Notes under the pieces: generated by a model
What the model was told of the DNA's origin: nothing
Seen by the model: only the letters and a program-made list of their open reading frames with translations
Database searches by the model: none
Part shown: in pieces, positions 17,310 through 26,697 of the stretch
Numbering within the stretch: position 1 is the stretch's first letter
How the letters are laid out: each line of letters starts with the position of its first letter
Origin: an uncultured Mobiluncus sp.
GTDB lineage: Bacteria > Actinomycetota > Actinomycetes > Actinomycetales > Actinomycetaceae
Direction of reading: 5' to 3'
Length of the DNA stretch: 64,000 nucleotides
Assembly: GCF_943914685.1 (NCBI RefSeq)
Contig: NZ_CALUCZ010000016.1
Coordinates: 1 to 64,000, forward strand
Position numbers and translations under genes: made by a program

Positions 17310-18119
17310 CTAGCATTTTTCAATAGTTATGGCTAGAGGATACGAGATGTGAGCTAAGTGCAGGGCTTGGAAAATAATCCGCGTCAACCTGCCGATAACC
17401 AGGGGACTCCAAACGTCGACTTTGACCTGTCGTGAATCAGATTGTCTCGAATTCGGGCTGGCCTGACGTGGTATGCTCGCCGCCGGCTGATTGCACGAGG
17501 CAGTTTCGGAACCATAAAATATGTGCTTTTCCTGGTGTTGGACAAGTTCGGAAAATATATCCCAAAACGGTTCAACATTTTGGTCGGTATATTCGATGGT
17601 TACCGTCGCTTGTTGCGGCTTGCGGAAGTTCTCTGCAATGATTTCTAAATAAGACTCTCCCCTGACATCTGGAAAAATCACCCGCGGGATAGCCGCACCG
17701 ACGAACCGCTGCAGCCGCGACATAGCTGAACTTGTCTCTGTCGATGATTGCCCGTAGGACACGATTTGCTTGCCGAGGGGAAACTCAAACGAACCAACTC
17801 TTATGAATACTCCATCGACGGTCACAGGCTTCACCAGCCGCACACAATGCGACATCGCCGCGAACAGCAGCGCGAACGGAGGCTTTTGAGATTCCGGGAA
17901 AGTTAGGTAAACCCACGAAAGCAAGTCAGGAATGTCTCTTGGCCAAGGTTCCTCCGGATGGTAATACCAAGGAGCGCACCGGTTCTCTTCGAAATCCAAG
18001 CATTCTTCACTCCAGCCAGCAAATAGCCCGACGAATTCCTGTCTCTCGGAATCGGAAAGGATATTCCCCTGGCTGGCGCCAGAATGCGAAATAAAAGCAA
18101 CCTCTAAAGTATCGTCCAT
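17310..18119 (-). CDS. Hypothetical protein, unknown function
   Basis: A 269-residue soluble protein with no signal peptide or membrane segment. It is acidic and aromatic in the first half, with a Trp/Pro-rich stretch near 45-70. I recognise no domain. It starts 14 bases after the ilvE stop on the same strand, so it may be read from the branched-chain operon, but its ribosome binding site is weak and codon use is less GC-biased than ilvE. It could be a recent arrival inserted behind the operon. Confidence 0.5.
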   Translation of the reverse strand: MDDTLEVAFISHSGASQGNILSDSERQEFVGLFAGWSEECLDFEENRCAPWYYHPEEPWPRDIPDLLSWVYLTFPESQKPPFALLFAAMSHCVRLVKPVTVDGVFIRVGSFEFPLGKQIVSYGQSSTETSSAMSRLQRFVGAAIPRVIFPDVRGESYLEIIAENFRKPQQATVTIEYTDQNVEPFWDIFSELVQHQEKHIFYGSETASCNQPAASIPRQASPNSRQSDSRQVKVDVWSPLVIGRLTRIIFQALHLAHISYPLAITIEKC

Positions 18120-18133
18120 ATTAACCGTTTAGA

Positions 18134-19261
18134 CTACAGCACCCGGTAGCACCAGCCGTGGGGATCCTCGCGGCGTCCCCACTGAATGCCGGTGATGACG
18201 TCGTGAATGTGCTTGGTCATTGGGCCGGTGGGAACCTCCAGTTCAAAGTCTTTCCCGCCGAGTTTGCCAATCGGGGTCACGACCGCGGCCGTCCCGCAAG
18301 CCAGGAACTCAGCGACTTTACCGGAGCGAATGTCGTCCAACAGCTGGTGCAGGGCGATACGTTCCTCGCTGACGGTAATACCCTCGTCAGCCAGAACCTG
18401 AATAATCGCACCGCGGGTGCCGCCCTCCAAGATGCACCCGGTGAGCTGCGGGGTCGCCACTTTGCCGTCGCGGTACACTACAAAGACGTTCATGCCGCCC
18501 AGTTCATCGATATACGTGTTCGTTTCCCCGTCCAGGAAGCACACCTGCGCGTAGCCCTTTTCCGCCGCAATCTCTTGAGGCTGTAAAGACGCCGCGTAGT
18601 TACCGGAAGTCTTGGCTTCACCGGTACCGCCCGGTCCGGCGCGGTGGTAATCCTCAGACACATAAATCGAAACGGGTGAAAAACCGTTGTCGAAGTAGGG
18701 CCCTGACGGCGAACCGATATTGAGGTAGGTCACCTCGTGAGCCGGATGCACCCCCAGGAAAGACTCCGAGGCATACATAAAGGGGCGCAGATACAGGGTG
18801 GCGCCATCTTTGACGGGTACCCAGCGGGCATCGGCACGCACTAGGTCCACACAAGACCCCACGAAGTCCTCAACCGGGATTTCCGGCAGCGCCATGCGGC
18901 GCGCGGACTGATTGAACCGGTTCGCGTTGAAAGCGGGACGGAACAGCCAAATCGTGTTGTCGGCTCGGCGATATGCCTTTAATCCCTCAAAAACTTCCTG
19001 ACCGTAATGCAGTACCGAGGTTCCCGGATACACCGGCAGTGGCCCATAGGGACGCAAATCCTTTTCCTGCCAGCCGCCGTCCTTGGTCCACAGGGCGTGT
19101 GCCATGTAATCGCTAAAGGCTTGGCCGAAAGCGAGCTTTTGCATTACTTCTCGATAAGTGGCTTCGTCGGCCTTGTGGTCGTGGGGCTGAGCGGGGAAAC
19201 GCCCTGCCAGTTCGTTGGCGTTCGGCAGCGGTTGTTTCGCGAGTTCTTCGAGGTTACTCAT
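18134..19261 (-). CDS. ilvE: Branched-chain amino acid aminotransferase
   Basis: A PLP enzyme that interconverts Leu, Ile and Val with their 2-oxoacids, the last step of their synthesis. The 375 residues fit the class with an N-terminal extension. The fold-IV features are visible: the probable PLP lysine in GEAKTSGNYAAS and the C-terminal LACGTAAVVTPIG segment. It is the last biosynthetic gene of the ilv cluster, 97 bases after leuB. AAAGAAG precedes ATG. A GGCAC/GTGCC hairpin lies in the gap before it. Confidence 0.94.
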   Translation of the reverse strand: MSNLEELAKQPLPNANELAGRFPAQPHDHKADEATYREVMQKLAFGQAFSDYMAHALWTKDGGWQEKDLRPYGPLPVYPGTSVLHYGQEVFEGLKAYRRADNTIWLFRPAFNANRFNQSARRMALPEIPVEDFVGSCVDLVRADARWVPVKDGATLYLRPFMYASESFLGVHPAHEVTYLNIGSPSGPYFDNGFSPVSIYVSEDYHRAGPGGTGEAKTSGNYAASLQPQEIAAEKGYAQVCFLDGETNTYIDELGGMNVFVVYRDGKVATPQLTGCILEGGTRGAIIQVLADEGITVSEERIALHQLLDDIRSGKVAEFLACGTAAVVTPIGKLGGKDFELEVPTGPMTKHIHDVITGIQWGRREDPHGWCYRVL

Positions 19262-19358
19262 GTTGTTCTTCTTTCATTGGGTTGTTGATAGGTAAGAGTG
19301 GTTCGAGGCACGCCGTGCCCGGGATTTTAGGGTTTTCGGGGATTCGTGGTCACCAGCC

Positions 19359-20411
19359 CTAGAGAGCGGCGACTATCGCGTCGCCGATTTCGCTGGTGGT
19401 ACGTACCAGGGGTGTCCCGGCCGCAGACGCGGTGGCGCGGGCGGCCATATCCGCATCAATAGCGCGTTGAATGCTCGCCGCCAACTGGGGATATTCCAGG
19501 TGGTTGAGCATCAGGACCAGACTCGCAATAGTGGCGGTCGGGTCGGCTTTGCCCTGTCCAGCGATGTCCGGGGCAGAACCGTGCACGGGTTCAAACATGG
19601 ACGGAAAGGTCTTTTCCGGGTTGATGTTTCCCGATGCCGCCAAGCCGATTCCGCCGGTGATTGCCCCAGCTTCGTCGGTCAAGATGTCGCCGAACAAGTT
19701 GTCGGTCACAATCACGTCAAACCGGGACGGGTTCGTAACCAGGAAAATCGTGGCCGCATCGACGTGCAGGTAATCGACTTCCACTTCCGGGAATTCCGCC
19801 CCGACTTCCTCCACGCAGCGGCGCCACAGGTGTCCGGCGTTGACCAACACATTGTGCTTGTGCACGTAAGTCAGATGCCGGCGGCGCGCCTGAGCCTGCG
19901 CAAAAGCGTAACGCACGACCCGCTCCACGCCGAGACGCGTGTTCACGGACACTTCGGTGGCAATCTCATGTGGGGTGCCCTGACGCAATACCCCACCGTT
20001 ACCGCAGTACAAGCCTTCCGTGCCTTCGCGCACCACCACAAAATCGATGTTGCCCGGATCCGCCAGCGGAGTCGGCACGCCCGGATAGTACTTGGAAGGA
20101 CGCAGATTCACGTAGTGGTCGAAATCGAAACGCAGCTTCAACAGTAGCCCGCGTTCCAACACCCCAGACTGCACCGAGGGATCGCCTACCGCCCCCAGCA
20201 AGATTGCGTCGTGGCCACGCAAGGCTTGTTCCGTGGCTTCGTCCAAAATCACCCCATCGCGATGGTAACGAGCCGCCCCCAAATCATAGAGGGTGGTTTT
20301 CAAGCCAACGCCCGCTCCCTCCAGGACCTTTTTGAGGACCTTCACGGCCTCGGGAACGACCTCGTGACCGATGCCATCCCCGGGAATCAAGGCCAAATCA
20401 ATGCTCGTCAT
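19359..20411 (-). CDS. leuB: 3-isopropylmalate dehydrogenase
   Basis: NAD-dependent oxidative decarboxylase in leucine synthesis. The 350 residues fit the family. LIPGDGIGHEVVPEAVKVL at the N-terminus and DNLFGDILTDEAGAITGGIG in the metal and cofactor region are the standard motifs. It overlaps the upstream DMT transporter gene by 4 bases (ATGA), so the two are translationally coupled. It lies in the ilv cluster rather than with leuA or leuCD. Confidence 0.94.
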   Translation of the reverse strand: MTSIDLALIPGDGIGHEVVPEAVKVLKKVLEGAGVGLKTTLYDLGAARYHRDGVILDEATEQALRGHDAILLGAVGDPSVQSGVLERGLLLKLRFDFDHYVNLRPSKYYPGVPTPLADPGNIDFVVVREGTEGLYCGNGGVLRQGTPHEIATEVSVNTRLGVERVVRYAFAQAQARRRHLTYVHKHNVLVNAGHLWRRCVEEVGAEFPEVEVDYLHVDAATIFLVTNPSRFDVIVTDNLFGDILTDEAGAITGGIGLAASGNINPEKTFPSMFEPVHGSAPDIAGQGKADPTATIASLVLMLNHLEYPQLAASIQRAIDADMAARATASAAGTPLVRTTSEIGDAIVAAL

Positions 20412-21376
20412 AACGTAACGCCTACTTTCTTTTGATGTCTAAAATCAGCAGTTTTCCCGGTCTGGTTCTCAGCTAAAGGGACAGTTTTGCGGTTTCCGAC
20501 CGGGGCAGGCTTGTTGTCATCGGGATGGACCCCGACCAATTGCGCCGCCACAATCGCCACCATGATGAGAGTCCCGCCCACCAGGAGCCGCCACGTCAGG
20601 GCTTCCCCGCTGAACACTACCGAAAAAAGGGTGGCAAAAAGCGGTTCACAGGCCATAATCAAGGCCGCCTCAGTAGAGGACATCCGCGCTTGCGCCCAGG
20701 TCTGGACGAACAGAGCCCCCACGGCACAAACCAGAACCATATAGATGAGGCTGACCCAGACAGCAGCGTTGGACGGTATGGTGAGTTCACCGTCCGAAAG
20801 CGCCGGAATAGCGTTCACCGCCGCGGTCCCCACCATCTGCATGGCAGCCAGCGCTCCCGCAGGACGTCCCGGCGCGATTACGCCGAGAGAGGCCACTTGG
20901 ATGGCAAAGAATAACGCTCCCAACAGGGTTATCATCTCGCCAAGACCGAAGGACCACCCTTGCAGGGACAGTGCCGCCAAGCCGAGAGTGGCCAGCAGCA
21001 TCCATAGCCAAGTAATCGGCTTGAAACGTTCCCGGAACAGAATCAACGCCACGAAAGGCACGAAGACTATGGACATGGCGGTGATGAATCCCGAGGTGGC
21101 AGGAGAGGTCAGGTTCAATCCCCACGTTTGCGCCAGTTGACCCAAACCGTAGAGGACCCCTGCCCCGAAGCCGAGAGCCAGCGTCTTCCAGCCCGCCGTC
21201 CGTAGTTCCCGAAACCACAACGCGCAAGCAATCATGGCCGCGAGAGTAAAGCGCACGGTCAGGAAGTCAGAGGCTGGAATATCATCCAGAACATGATCCT
21301 TTATCATAAAAAAAGTTGACCCCCACGCAGCGCAAACCGAAGCCAACGCTAAAATGGGGATTAACTTTTTCATCAC
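20408..21376 (-). CDS. EamA/DMT-family transporter, possible amino acid exporter
   Basis: A 322-residue membrane protein with ten hydrophobic segments arranged as two EamA repeats (about 8-135 and 150-285). The first has the typical CAAWGSTFFMIKD start. DMT proteins often export amino acids or metabolites. The gene lies between ilvC and leuB, 24 bases after the former and overlapping the latter by 4 bases. An export or overflow role for branched-chain amino acids or their precursors is therefore suggested by position only. The C-terminal tail (about 290-322) is hydrophilic. Confidence 0.75.
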   Translation of the reverse strand: MMKKLIPILALASVCAAWGSTFFMIKDHVLDDIPASDFLTVRFTLAAMIACALWFRELRTAGWKTLALGFGAGVLYGLGQLAQTWGLNLTSPATSGFITAMSIVFVPFVALILFRERFKPITWLWMLLATLGLAALSLQGWSFGLGEMITLLGALFFAIQVASLGVIAPGRPAGALAAMQMVGTAAVNAIPALSDGELTIPSNAAVWVSLIYMVLVCAVGALFVQTWAQARMSSTEAALIMACEPLFATLFSVVFSGEALTWRLLVGGTLIMVAIVAAQLVGVHPDDNKPAPVGNRKTVPLAENQTGKTADFRHQKKVGVTL

Positions 21377-21400
21377 GATGTCCTTATCTGTACTCAGCGA

Positions 21401-22429
21401 TTAGCGAGCGGCGTGGCCCTCCACATAATCGGTGTCTTTGTTGGTATTCCAGGTAAACATCTGGCGCAGCTCGGCACCGACTTTTTCAATCTGGTGACCT
21501 TCGCCTTCGGCGCGCAGACGCTTAAAATCAGGGGCTCCAGCAGCTTGATCGTCCATGAAACGCTTGGCGAAGCTGCCGTTTTGGATATCTGCCAAGACGT
21601 CTTTCATGTGGGCTTTCACTTCGGGGGTGATGACACGCGGACCGGAGATGTAGTCGCCGTATTCGGCCGTGTCGGAGATAGACCAACGCATCTTGGACAG
21701 GCCGCCCTCGTTGATGAGGTCCACAATCAACTTCATCTCGTGGCACACCTCGAAGTAGGCGATTTCGGGCTGGTAGCCGGCCTCGACCAGGGTCTCAAAA
21801 CCGTACTGAATGAGCTTGGACACCCCGCCGCACAGCACGTTCTGTTCGCCGAACAGGTCGGTTTCCGTTTCCTCGGTGAAGGTCGTCTTGATGACGCCCG
21901 CGCGGGTCCCGCCGATGCCTTTCGCGTAGGACTTTGTCAGTTCCCAAGCGCGTCCGGATGCGTCACATTCCACGGCGATAACGTCGGGGACGCCCTGACC
22001 GGCAACGAAAGTACGGCGCACCACGTGCCCCGGACCCTTGGGAGCCACCATGCACACATCATGACCGGGACCGGGCTTGATGTATCCGAACCGAATGTTG
22101 AATCCGTGAGCAAAGAACAGCGCGGCGTTCGGCTTCAGGTTCGGCTCGATTTCGGCGGCATAGACCTTGCTCTGCACCTGGTCGGGCAACAGAATCATGA
22201 CCACGTCGGCTTCTTTCACGGCATCAGCCACGGTTTTCACCGTCAAGCCCTGTTCCTCAGCTTTCGCCCGGGAGGAGGAGCTTTCGCGCAAGCCCACGAC
22301 CACGTCGACTCCGGAATCGCGCAGGTTCAGCGCGTGGGCATGACCCTGCGAGCCGTAACCAATTACGGCCACCTTCTGAGACTGAATGAGCGACAGGTCA
22401 GCGTCGTCTTCGTAATAAATTTCCGCCAT
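21401..22429 (-). CDS. ilvC: Ketol-acid reductoisomerase (class I)
   Basis: Converts acetolactate or acetohydroxybutyrate to the dihydroxy acid using NADPH and Mg2+. The 342 residues fit class I. The Rossmann motif VIGYGSQGHAHALNLRDSG, the PKGPGHVVRRTF stretch and the metal-binding KRFMDDQ and C-terminal helices are present. It follows ilvN by 96 bases and precedes the DMT gene by 24. Confidence 0.96.
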   Translation of the reverse strand: MAEIYYEDDADLSLIQSQKVAVIGYGSQGHAHALNLRDSGVDVVVGLRESSSSRAKAEEQGLTVKTVADAVKEADVVMILLPDQVQSKVYAAEIEPNLKPNAALFFAHGFNIRFGYIKPGPGHDVCMVAPKGPGHVVRRTFVAGQGVPDVIAVECDASGRAWELTKSYAKGIGGTRAGVIKTTFTEETETDLFGEQNVLCGGVSKLIQYGFETLVEAGYQPEIAYFEVCHEMKLIVDLINEGGLSKMRWSISDTAEYGDYISGPRVITPEVKAHMKDVLADIQNGSFAKRFMDDQAAGAPDFKRLRAEGEGHQIEKVGAELRQMFTWNTNKDTDYVEGHAAR

Positions 22430-22525
22430 GATTTTTTCTCCTTAGTAATTGTAGAGGTGTTTCGTTGAAAAAGATATAGGGTGTTTTTCCGTGCAAAGAC
22501 TAGGCAAAGTCCAGTTAATTTGCCC

Positions 22526-23029
22526 CTAAATTTGATCGGTGATGGACTTCGATCCGCGTCCAATCGCGACGTTGCCCGATTGGACGATTTCACGAACTCC
22601 GTACGGCTCCAACTCGCGCAACAGAGCCGCATGTTTCGCCGGAGAACCAATGGATTCGATGACCAAGGTGCCTCGTGACACGTCCACGACATGAGCCCGG
22701 AACAGTTCCACAATCTGGAGCACCGCGGTTCGATTCGTATCGTCAGCCGAAACTTTGATGAGCACGAGTTCCCTCTCAACGGCTCGTTCGGGCTCCAACT
22801 CCACGATTTTCAGCACGTTCACCAGCTTGTTCAGCTGTTTCGTGACCTGTTCCAGGGAAACTTCGGAAACATCGACCACGATGGTGATGCGCGAAATCTC
22901 GGGTTTCTCAGTTTCTCCCACCGCGAGGGATTGAATGTTAAAGGCACGGCGGGCAAACAGCGCCGCCACGCGGGTCAAAACGCCGGGCTTGTTTTCGACA
23001 AGCACCGACAGGGTATGTGTCATACTCAT
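22526..23029 (-). CDS. ilvN: Acetolactate synthase small (regulatory) subunit
   Basis: A 167-residue regulatory subunit that binds valine and activates the catalytic subunit. An N-terminal ACT domain (about 3-78) starts with HTLSVLVENKPGVLTRVAALF. The C-terminal domain (about 85-167) contains ELVLIKVSAD and IVQSGNVAIGRG. It starts 2 bases after the ilvB stop, so the subunits are coupled. Confidence 0.96.
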   Translation of the reverse strand: MSMTHTLSVLVENKPGVLTRVAALFARRAFNIQSLAVGETEKPEISRITIVVDVSEVSLEQVTKQLNKLVNVLKIVELEPERAVERELVLIKVSADDTNRTAVLQIVELFRAHVVDVSRGTLVIESIGSPAKHAALLRELEPYGVREIVQSGNVAIGRGSKSITDQI

Positions 23030-23031
23030 GT

Positions 23032-24873
23032 TTAGTCCTCCCAGGTCACAGTCTTGTCAGGGGCATAAATGACTTTGTCGTTGGTCTGCCCGGCGGGAAC
23101 CATCGGGAACACCATGGCATCGGGGCTAACCAGCACCTCCACCACGACCGGACGGTCGTCAATCTGGTGAGCTTTCTCCAGGGCTTTTCGCAGGTCTTTC
23201 GGGTCGGTAACCCGAATGCCCTCAGCTCCGTAGGCTTTCGCCAAAAGCATGAAATCGGGGATTCCCACCCGGTTTGCCTCGTCGAGGTTACGGGCTCCGT
23301 CATGCAGGTCAGTCTGAGAATAGCGTTCGTTATAGAACAAGGTCTGCCACTGGCGCACCATTCCCAGCGAGGAGTTGTTGATAAGCAGCACCTTTATCGG
23401 GATATGCAGTTGGGTGCAGGTGGCCAGTTCCTGATTCGTCATCTGGAACGAGCCGTCACCGTCAATGAGCCAGACTTCCCGATCCGGATTGGCAACTTTT
23501 GCACCCATCGCGGCGGGCACACCGAATCCCATCGTTCCCAAGCCACACGACGAAATATAGGTGCGCGGATAACGGTAGGTCATAAATTGGGACGCCCACA
23601 TCTGGTGCTGGCCTACCCCGGTGACCACAATCGCGTCGTCGTCGCTGACCTCATCGAGCACCTTGATAGCCTTTTGCGGGCTGACTAGGCCGTCCAACGT
23701 ATCGTCGAAGTACGCGGGGTACTTGTCTTTCAGTTTGGTCAAGGACTTCATCCACGGGGTCAAGTCCGGCCGGCCATACTGTTTGTAGGCTTGGGGCAGT
23801 GCCCGCAGCAGCGCCGCGACGACCTCTTTCAAATCCCCCACAATAGGGACATCGGCGTGACGAATCTTTGAGATTTCGGCGGCGTCGATATCAACGTGGA
23901 TGACCTTAGCGTGTGGAGCAAAGGATTTCACGTCCCCGGTAACCCGGTCATCGAAACGCGTGCCGAGCGCAATCAGCAAGTCTGCCTGTTGCATCGACAG
24001 CACCGCGGACACGCAACCGTGCATCCCCGGCATTCCCATGTGCTGCGGGGAATCATCGGGGAAGGCTCCGCGCGCGGTCAGGGTGGTGACTACGGGGGCG
24101 CCGGTGGCATCAGCCAATTCTTTCAGCTCAGCTGTCGCCCCAGCGGCAATAATCCCGCCGCCGATGTAGAGCACCGGGCGATGCGCCGCCGCGATTTCGG
24201 TGGCCGCCGCCGCAACTTGCTGTTTGGAAGGCTTGCCGGGCAGTTTGTATCCGGGTAGCTCCATCGGCGGGGGCCAGGTGAAAGCCATCTTTTTGTTCTG
24301 GGCAGTTTTCGTGATGTCCACCAAAACCGGTCCGGGACGCCCGGAGGAAGCGATGAAGAAGGCCTCCGCTAGGCGGGAGGGAATGTCCTGGGGACGAGTC
24401 ACCAGGAAACTATGTTTCGTCAGGGGCATGGACGCGCCCACAATGTCGGATTCCTGGAAAGCATCGGTGCCGATAGACTCCGCTCCGACCTGGCCGGTTA
24501 TCGCGACCACCGGAACCGAATCCATCATGGCGTCGGCCAGACCGGTCAAAAGGTTCGTCGCGGCCGGTCCCGAAGTCACCAACGCTACCCCGGTTTTCCC
24601 GGTGGATTTCGCGTAGCCCTCAGCGGCATGGGCGGCGCCCTGTTCATGACGGGCCAGTACGAAGTTCAGTTTCTTTGAGTCATACAGCGGATCGAAAGTG
24701 GAGAGAATCGCCCCGCCGGGAATCCCGAAAATATCGGTCACTCCCAATTCCTCCAGGGTGCGAATGACAGCTTTCGCACCGGTCATGACCTCCCCGCGAG
24801 CTGCGGGATCAATTTCGTTGGGGGTCTCCTCGGGGCCATAGGCTCCCATGGATTTCTTTTCTGGTTCGCTCAT
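23032..24873 (-). CDS. ilvB: Acetolactate synthase large subunit
   Basis: TPP-dependent catalytic subunit, the first shared step of valine, leucine and isoleucine synthesis. Catalytic Glu lies in RHEQGAAHAAEGYAKSTGK; the TPP/Mg motif is DGDGSFQMTNQEL; the GTRFDDRVTG stretch belongs to the central FAD-binding domain. I choose ATG 24873 (613 residues); an upstream GTG at 24915 adds 14 residues unlike the family. First gene of the cluster. An 18 bp hairpin (24969-24986, ACGGGG/CCCCGT) sits in the leader, without a T-run. Confidence 0.95.
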   Translation of the reverse strand: MSEPEKKSMGAYGPEETPNEIDPAARGEVMTGAKAVIRTLEELGVTDIFGIPGGAILSTFDPLYDSKKLNFVLARHEQGAAHAAEGYAKSTGKTGVALVTSGPAATNLLTGLADAMMDSVPVVAITGQVGAESIGTDAFQESDIVGASMPLTKHSFLVTRPQDIPSRLAEAFFIASSGRPGPVLVDITKTAQNKKMAFTWPPPMELPGYKLPGKPSKQQVAAAATEIAAAHRPVLYIGGGIIAAGATAELKELADATGAPVVTTLTARGAFPDDSPQHMGMPGMHGCVSAVLSMQQADLLIALGTRFDDRVTGDVKSFAPHAKVIHVDIDAAEISKIRHADVPIVGDLKEVVAALLRALPQAYKQYGRPDLTPWMKSLTKLKDKYPAYFDDTLDGLVSPQKAIKVLDEVSDDDAIVVTGVGQHQMWASQFMTYRYPRTYISSCGLGTMGFGVPAAMGAKVANPDREVWLIDGDGSFQMTNQELATCTQLHIPIKVLLINNSSLGMVRQWQTLFYNERYSQTDLHDGARNLDEANRVGIPDFMLLAKAYGAEGIRVTDPKDLRKALEKAHQIDDRPVVVEVLVSPDAMVFPMVPAGQTNDKVIYAPDKTVTWED

Positions 24874-25075
24874 GCACTCAACTGTAACTCTGGGGCTAAA
24901 AGGAATGAAACCCACAAGGGGAAAATCTCACTATGTGGATTCTGAACCGAATAATGAGACGCTTCCCTACGGGGCAAAAACCCCGTCATAAACCCGGAAA
25001 CGGTAGCCACGGGCGCTTTAAAACTCAGGGTAGCCTTATTACCACCGCTGGCTGTGCCCTTAGTCCCGAAAATTC

Positions 25076-26629
25076 GTGCCAGACAGATGGTTAAATCTTT
25101 TTGTGTTACCGAAATTGCATTTCTCGAGTCGTGTAAAAAATCAAACCGCGTCGTTTCTCTCGCAGCGCTTCGAACGACTGCGTGGCGAACGCAGCCGCGC
25201 CTTTACCCCCAAGAAAAAGGCCGCCGACCAGCCTATTGAAGTTAATACCCAGAGAATGGTGGAATACGAAAAAATCCGTATCCAGCTCACTGACATGTCG
25301 CGCACGATTATGCGCTTAGGCCACATGTTGCAAACCTGCGGTGCCTCCGCCTACCGGATTAAGATTTCTATGGCGCGCTTGGCTACCGCGTTGGGAGCCG
25401 ATGAACACCACGTCCAAGTCACCTTCGGCGAAATCAGTTCTACCGTCTACCTGCGCCCTTTTTCTCGTACCGAAATCTCAGAACAGAGGGACTTTGGCAC
25501 CAACGCGGCCAAACTTGATCGACTCCGGCTATTTATCCAAAACATCAAAACGGACACACCCGTCAGCGAGGCAAATCGGCTCATGGATCGCATTGAGTCC
25601 TACAAGCCTGAGTTCAATAAAGTTGCCAACACTCTGGCAGCTGGTTTTGCCTGCGCCTGCTTCTGTTTCCTGAACCGCGGCGGGCTCATCGAGTGCATTC
25701 TGGCCGGTTTAGCGGCCGGATTCGGACAAACCGTGCGCCGATTGATGATGTCAAAGAAAACAAACCATTTTGCGGTCTGGATGACCGCTGGTTTTGCTGC
25801 CTCCCTGGTCTACATCGGCTGCGCCGAGCTGATGGAAACGATACTGCAGCGCGCCTATTCACCAGCGGTTCTGGCAGCTATACCGCCGTGGATAACGGCT
25901 GATCCTCTCGGATTCCGGGTGGGAATTGTCTCCGCGGTACTGTTTTTGGTTCCCGGTTTCCCTCTCATTACCTCGATGCTCGATTTGGTTCGCCTGGACC
26001 TCTCCGCCGGGATACCGCGCCTGGTTTATACCTTGATGTTGATTATTTCAGCCGGAGCGAGCGTGTGGATTGTGTCCCTGACTTTCCACTGGGCGGTAGA
26101 CCCCGCGGTGAACCCGCCTCTGGAGGGACATTGGCTATACCTCGCCCGAACACTCTGTTCATTTGTGGCCTCTGCCGGGTTCGCCATGCTGTTCAATTCG
26201 ACCCGGCGACTGTGTGTTTACGCCGGGCTGATCTGTGCCCTAGTCAATCCGTTGCGTTTTTTCGTTGTGGAATCGGGATTCAATTGGCAGTTTTCGGTAG
26301 GGCTGGAGGCGCTGGCAATTGGTCTGCTCGCTGATTTTATCTCCCGTCTGTCGAACTTTAACTATTCACGAGTATCGCTGTCCGTGCCGGCAGCGGTGCT
26401 GATGGTTCCTGGGGTCCCCCTCTATTCAGCTTTAGTACACCTCAACGAGGGGAATGCGATGGGAGCTATCGCCTCCCTCTCCGAAGTGTCCGTGGTCATC
26501 TTAGCCATCGGCATCGGACTTTCCGCAGCCCGGATGCTCACGGATCGAAATTGGCTGCAAGACAAGGAAATTGTCGACACCCACCCCGTTCTTAATGCCG
26601 ACGCTGACGATTCTTTCAGTATGCGCTGA
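25076..26629 (+). CDS. ThrE-type threonine/serine exporter
   Basis: A 517-residue membrane protein of the ThrE/YjjP-YjjB family. A hydrophilic N-terminus is followed by the DUF1212 part (about 75-330: TIMRLGHMLQTCGASAYRI, then five hydrophobic segments) and the DUF3815-like part (about 340-500). In Corynebacterium the homologue exports threonine and serine. The start is uncertain: GTG 25076 gives the longest form and ATG 25256 would remove 60 residues. It is divergent from ilvB, with which it shares a 200-base control region. Confidence 0.82.
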   Translation: MPDRWLNLFVLPKLHFSSRVKNQTASFLSQRFERLRGERSRAFTPKKKAADQPIEVNTQRMVEYEKIRIQLTDMSRTIMRLGHMLQTCGASAYRIKISMARLATALGADEHHVQVTFGEISSTVYLRPFSRTEISEQRDFGTNAAKLDRLRLFIQNIKTDTPVSEANRLMDRIESYKPEFNKVANTLAAGFACACFCFLNRGGLIECILAGLAAGFGQTVRRLMMSKKTNHFAVWMTAGFAASLVYIGCAELMETILQRAYSPAVLAAIPPWITADPLGFRVGIVSAVLFLVPGFPLITSMLDLVRLDLSAGIPRLVYTLMLIISAGASVWIVSLTFHWAVDPAVNPPLEGHWLYLARTLCSFVASAGFAMLFNSTRRLCVYAGLICALVNPLRFFVVESGFNWQFSVGLEALAIGLLADFISRLSNFNYSRVSLSVPAAVLMVPGVPLYSALVHLNEGNAMGAIASLSEVSVVILAIGIGLSAARMLTDRNWLQDKEIVDTHPVLNADADDSFSMR

Positions 26630-26697
26630 TAAACTTACTCTGGAGATTTTCCCTACCACTATGGTGGGTTCCATTATGACTGTCTGGGGAGGACAAT

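Noticed and set aside
24870..24989. A 39-residue frame ending on the ilvB start (ATGA), with several Leu codons, as a possible ilvB leader
   Set aside because: No ribosome binding site, Leu codons are scattered, and no arm complementary to the ilvB start was found. A chance open frame of this length is not rare.
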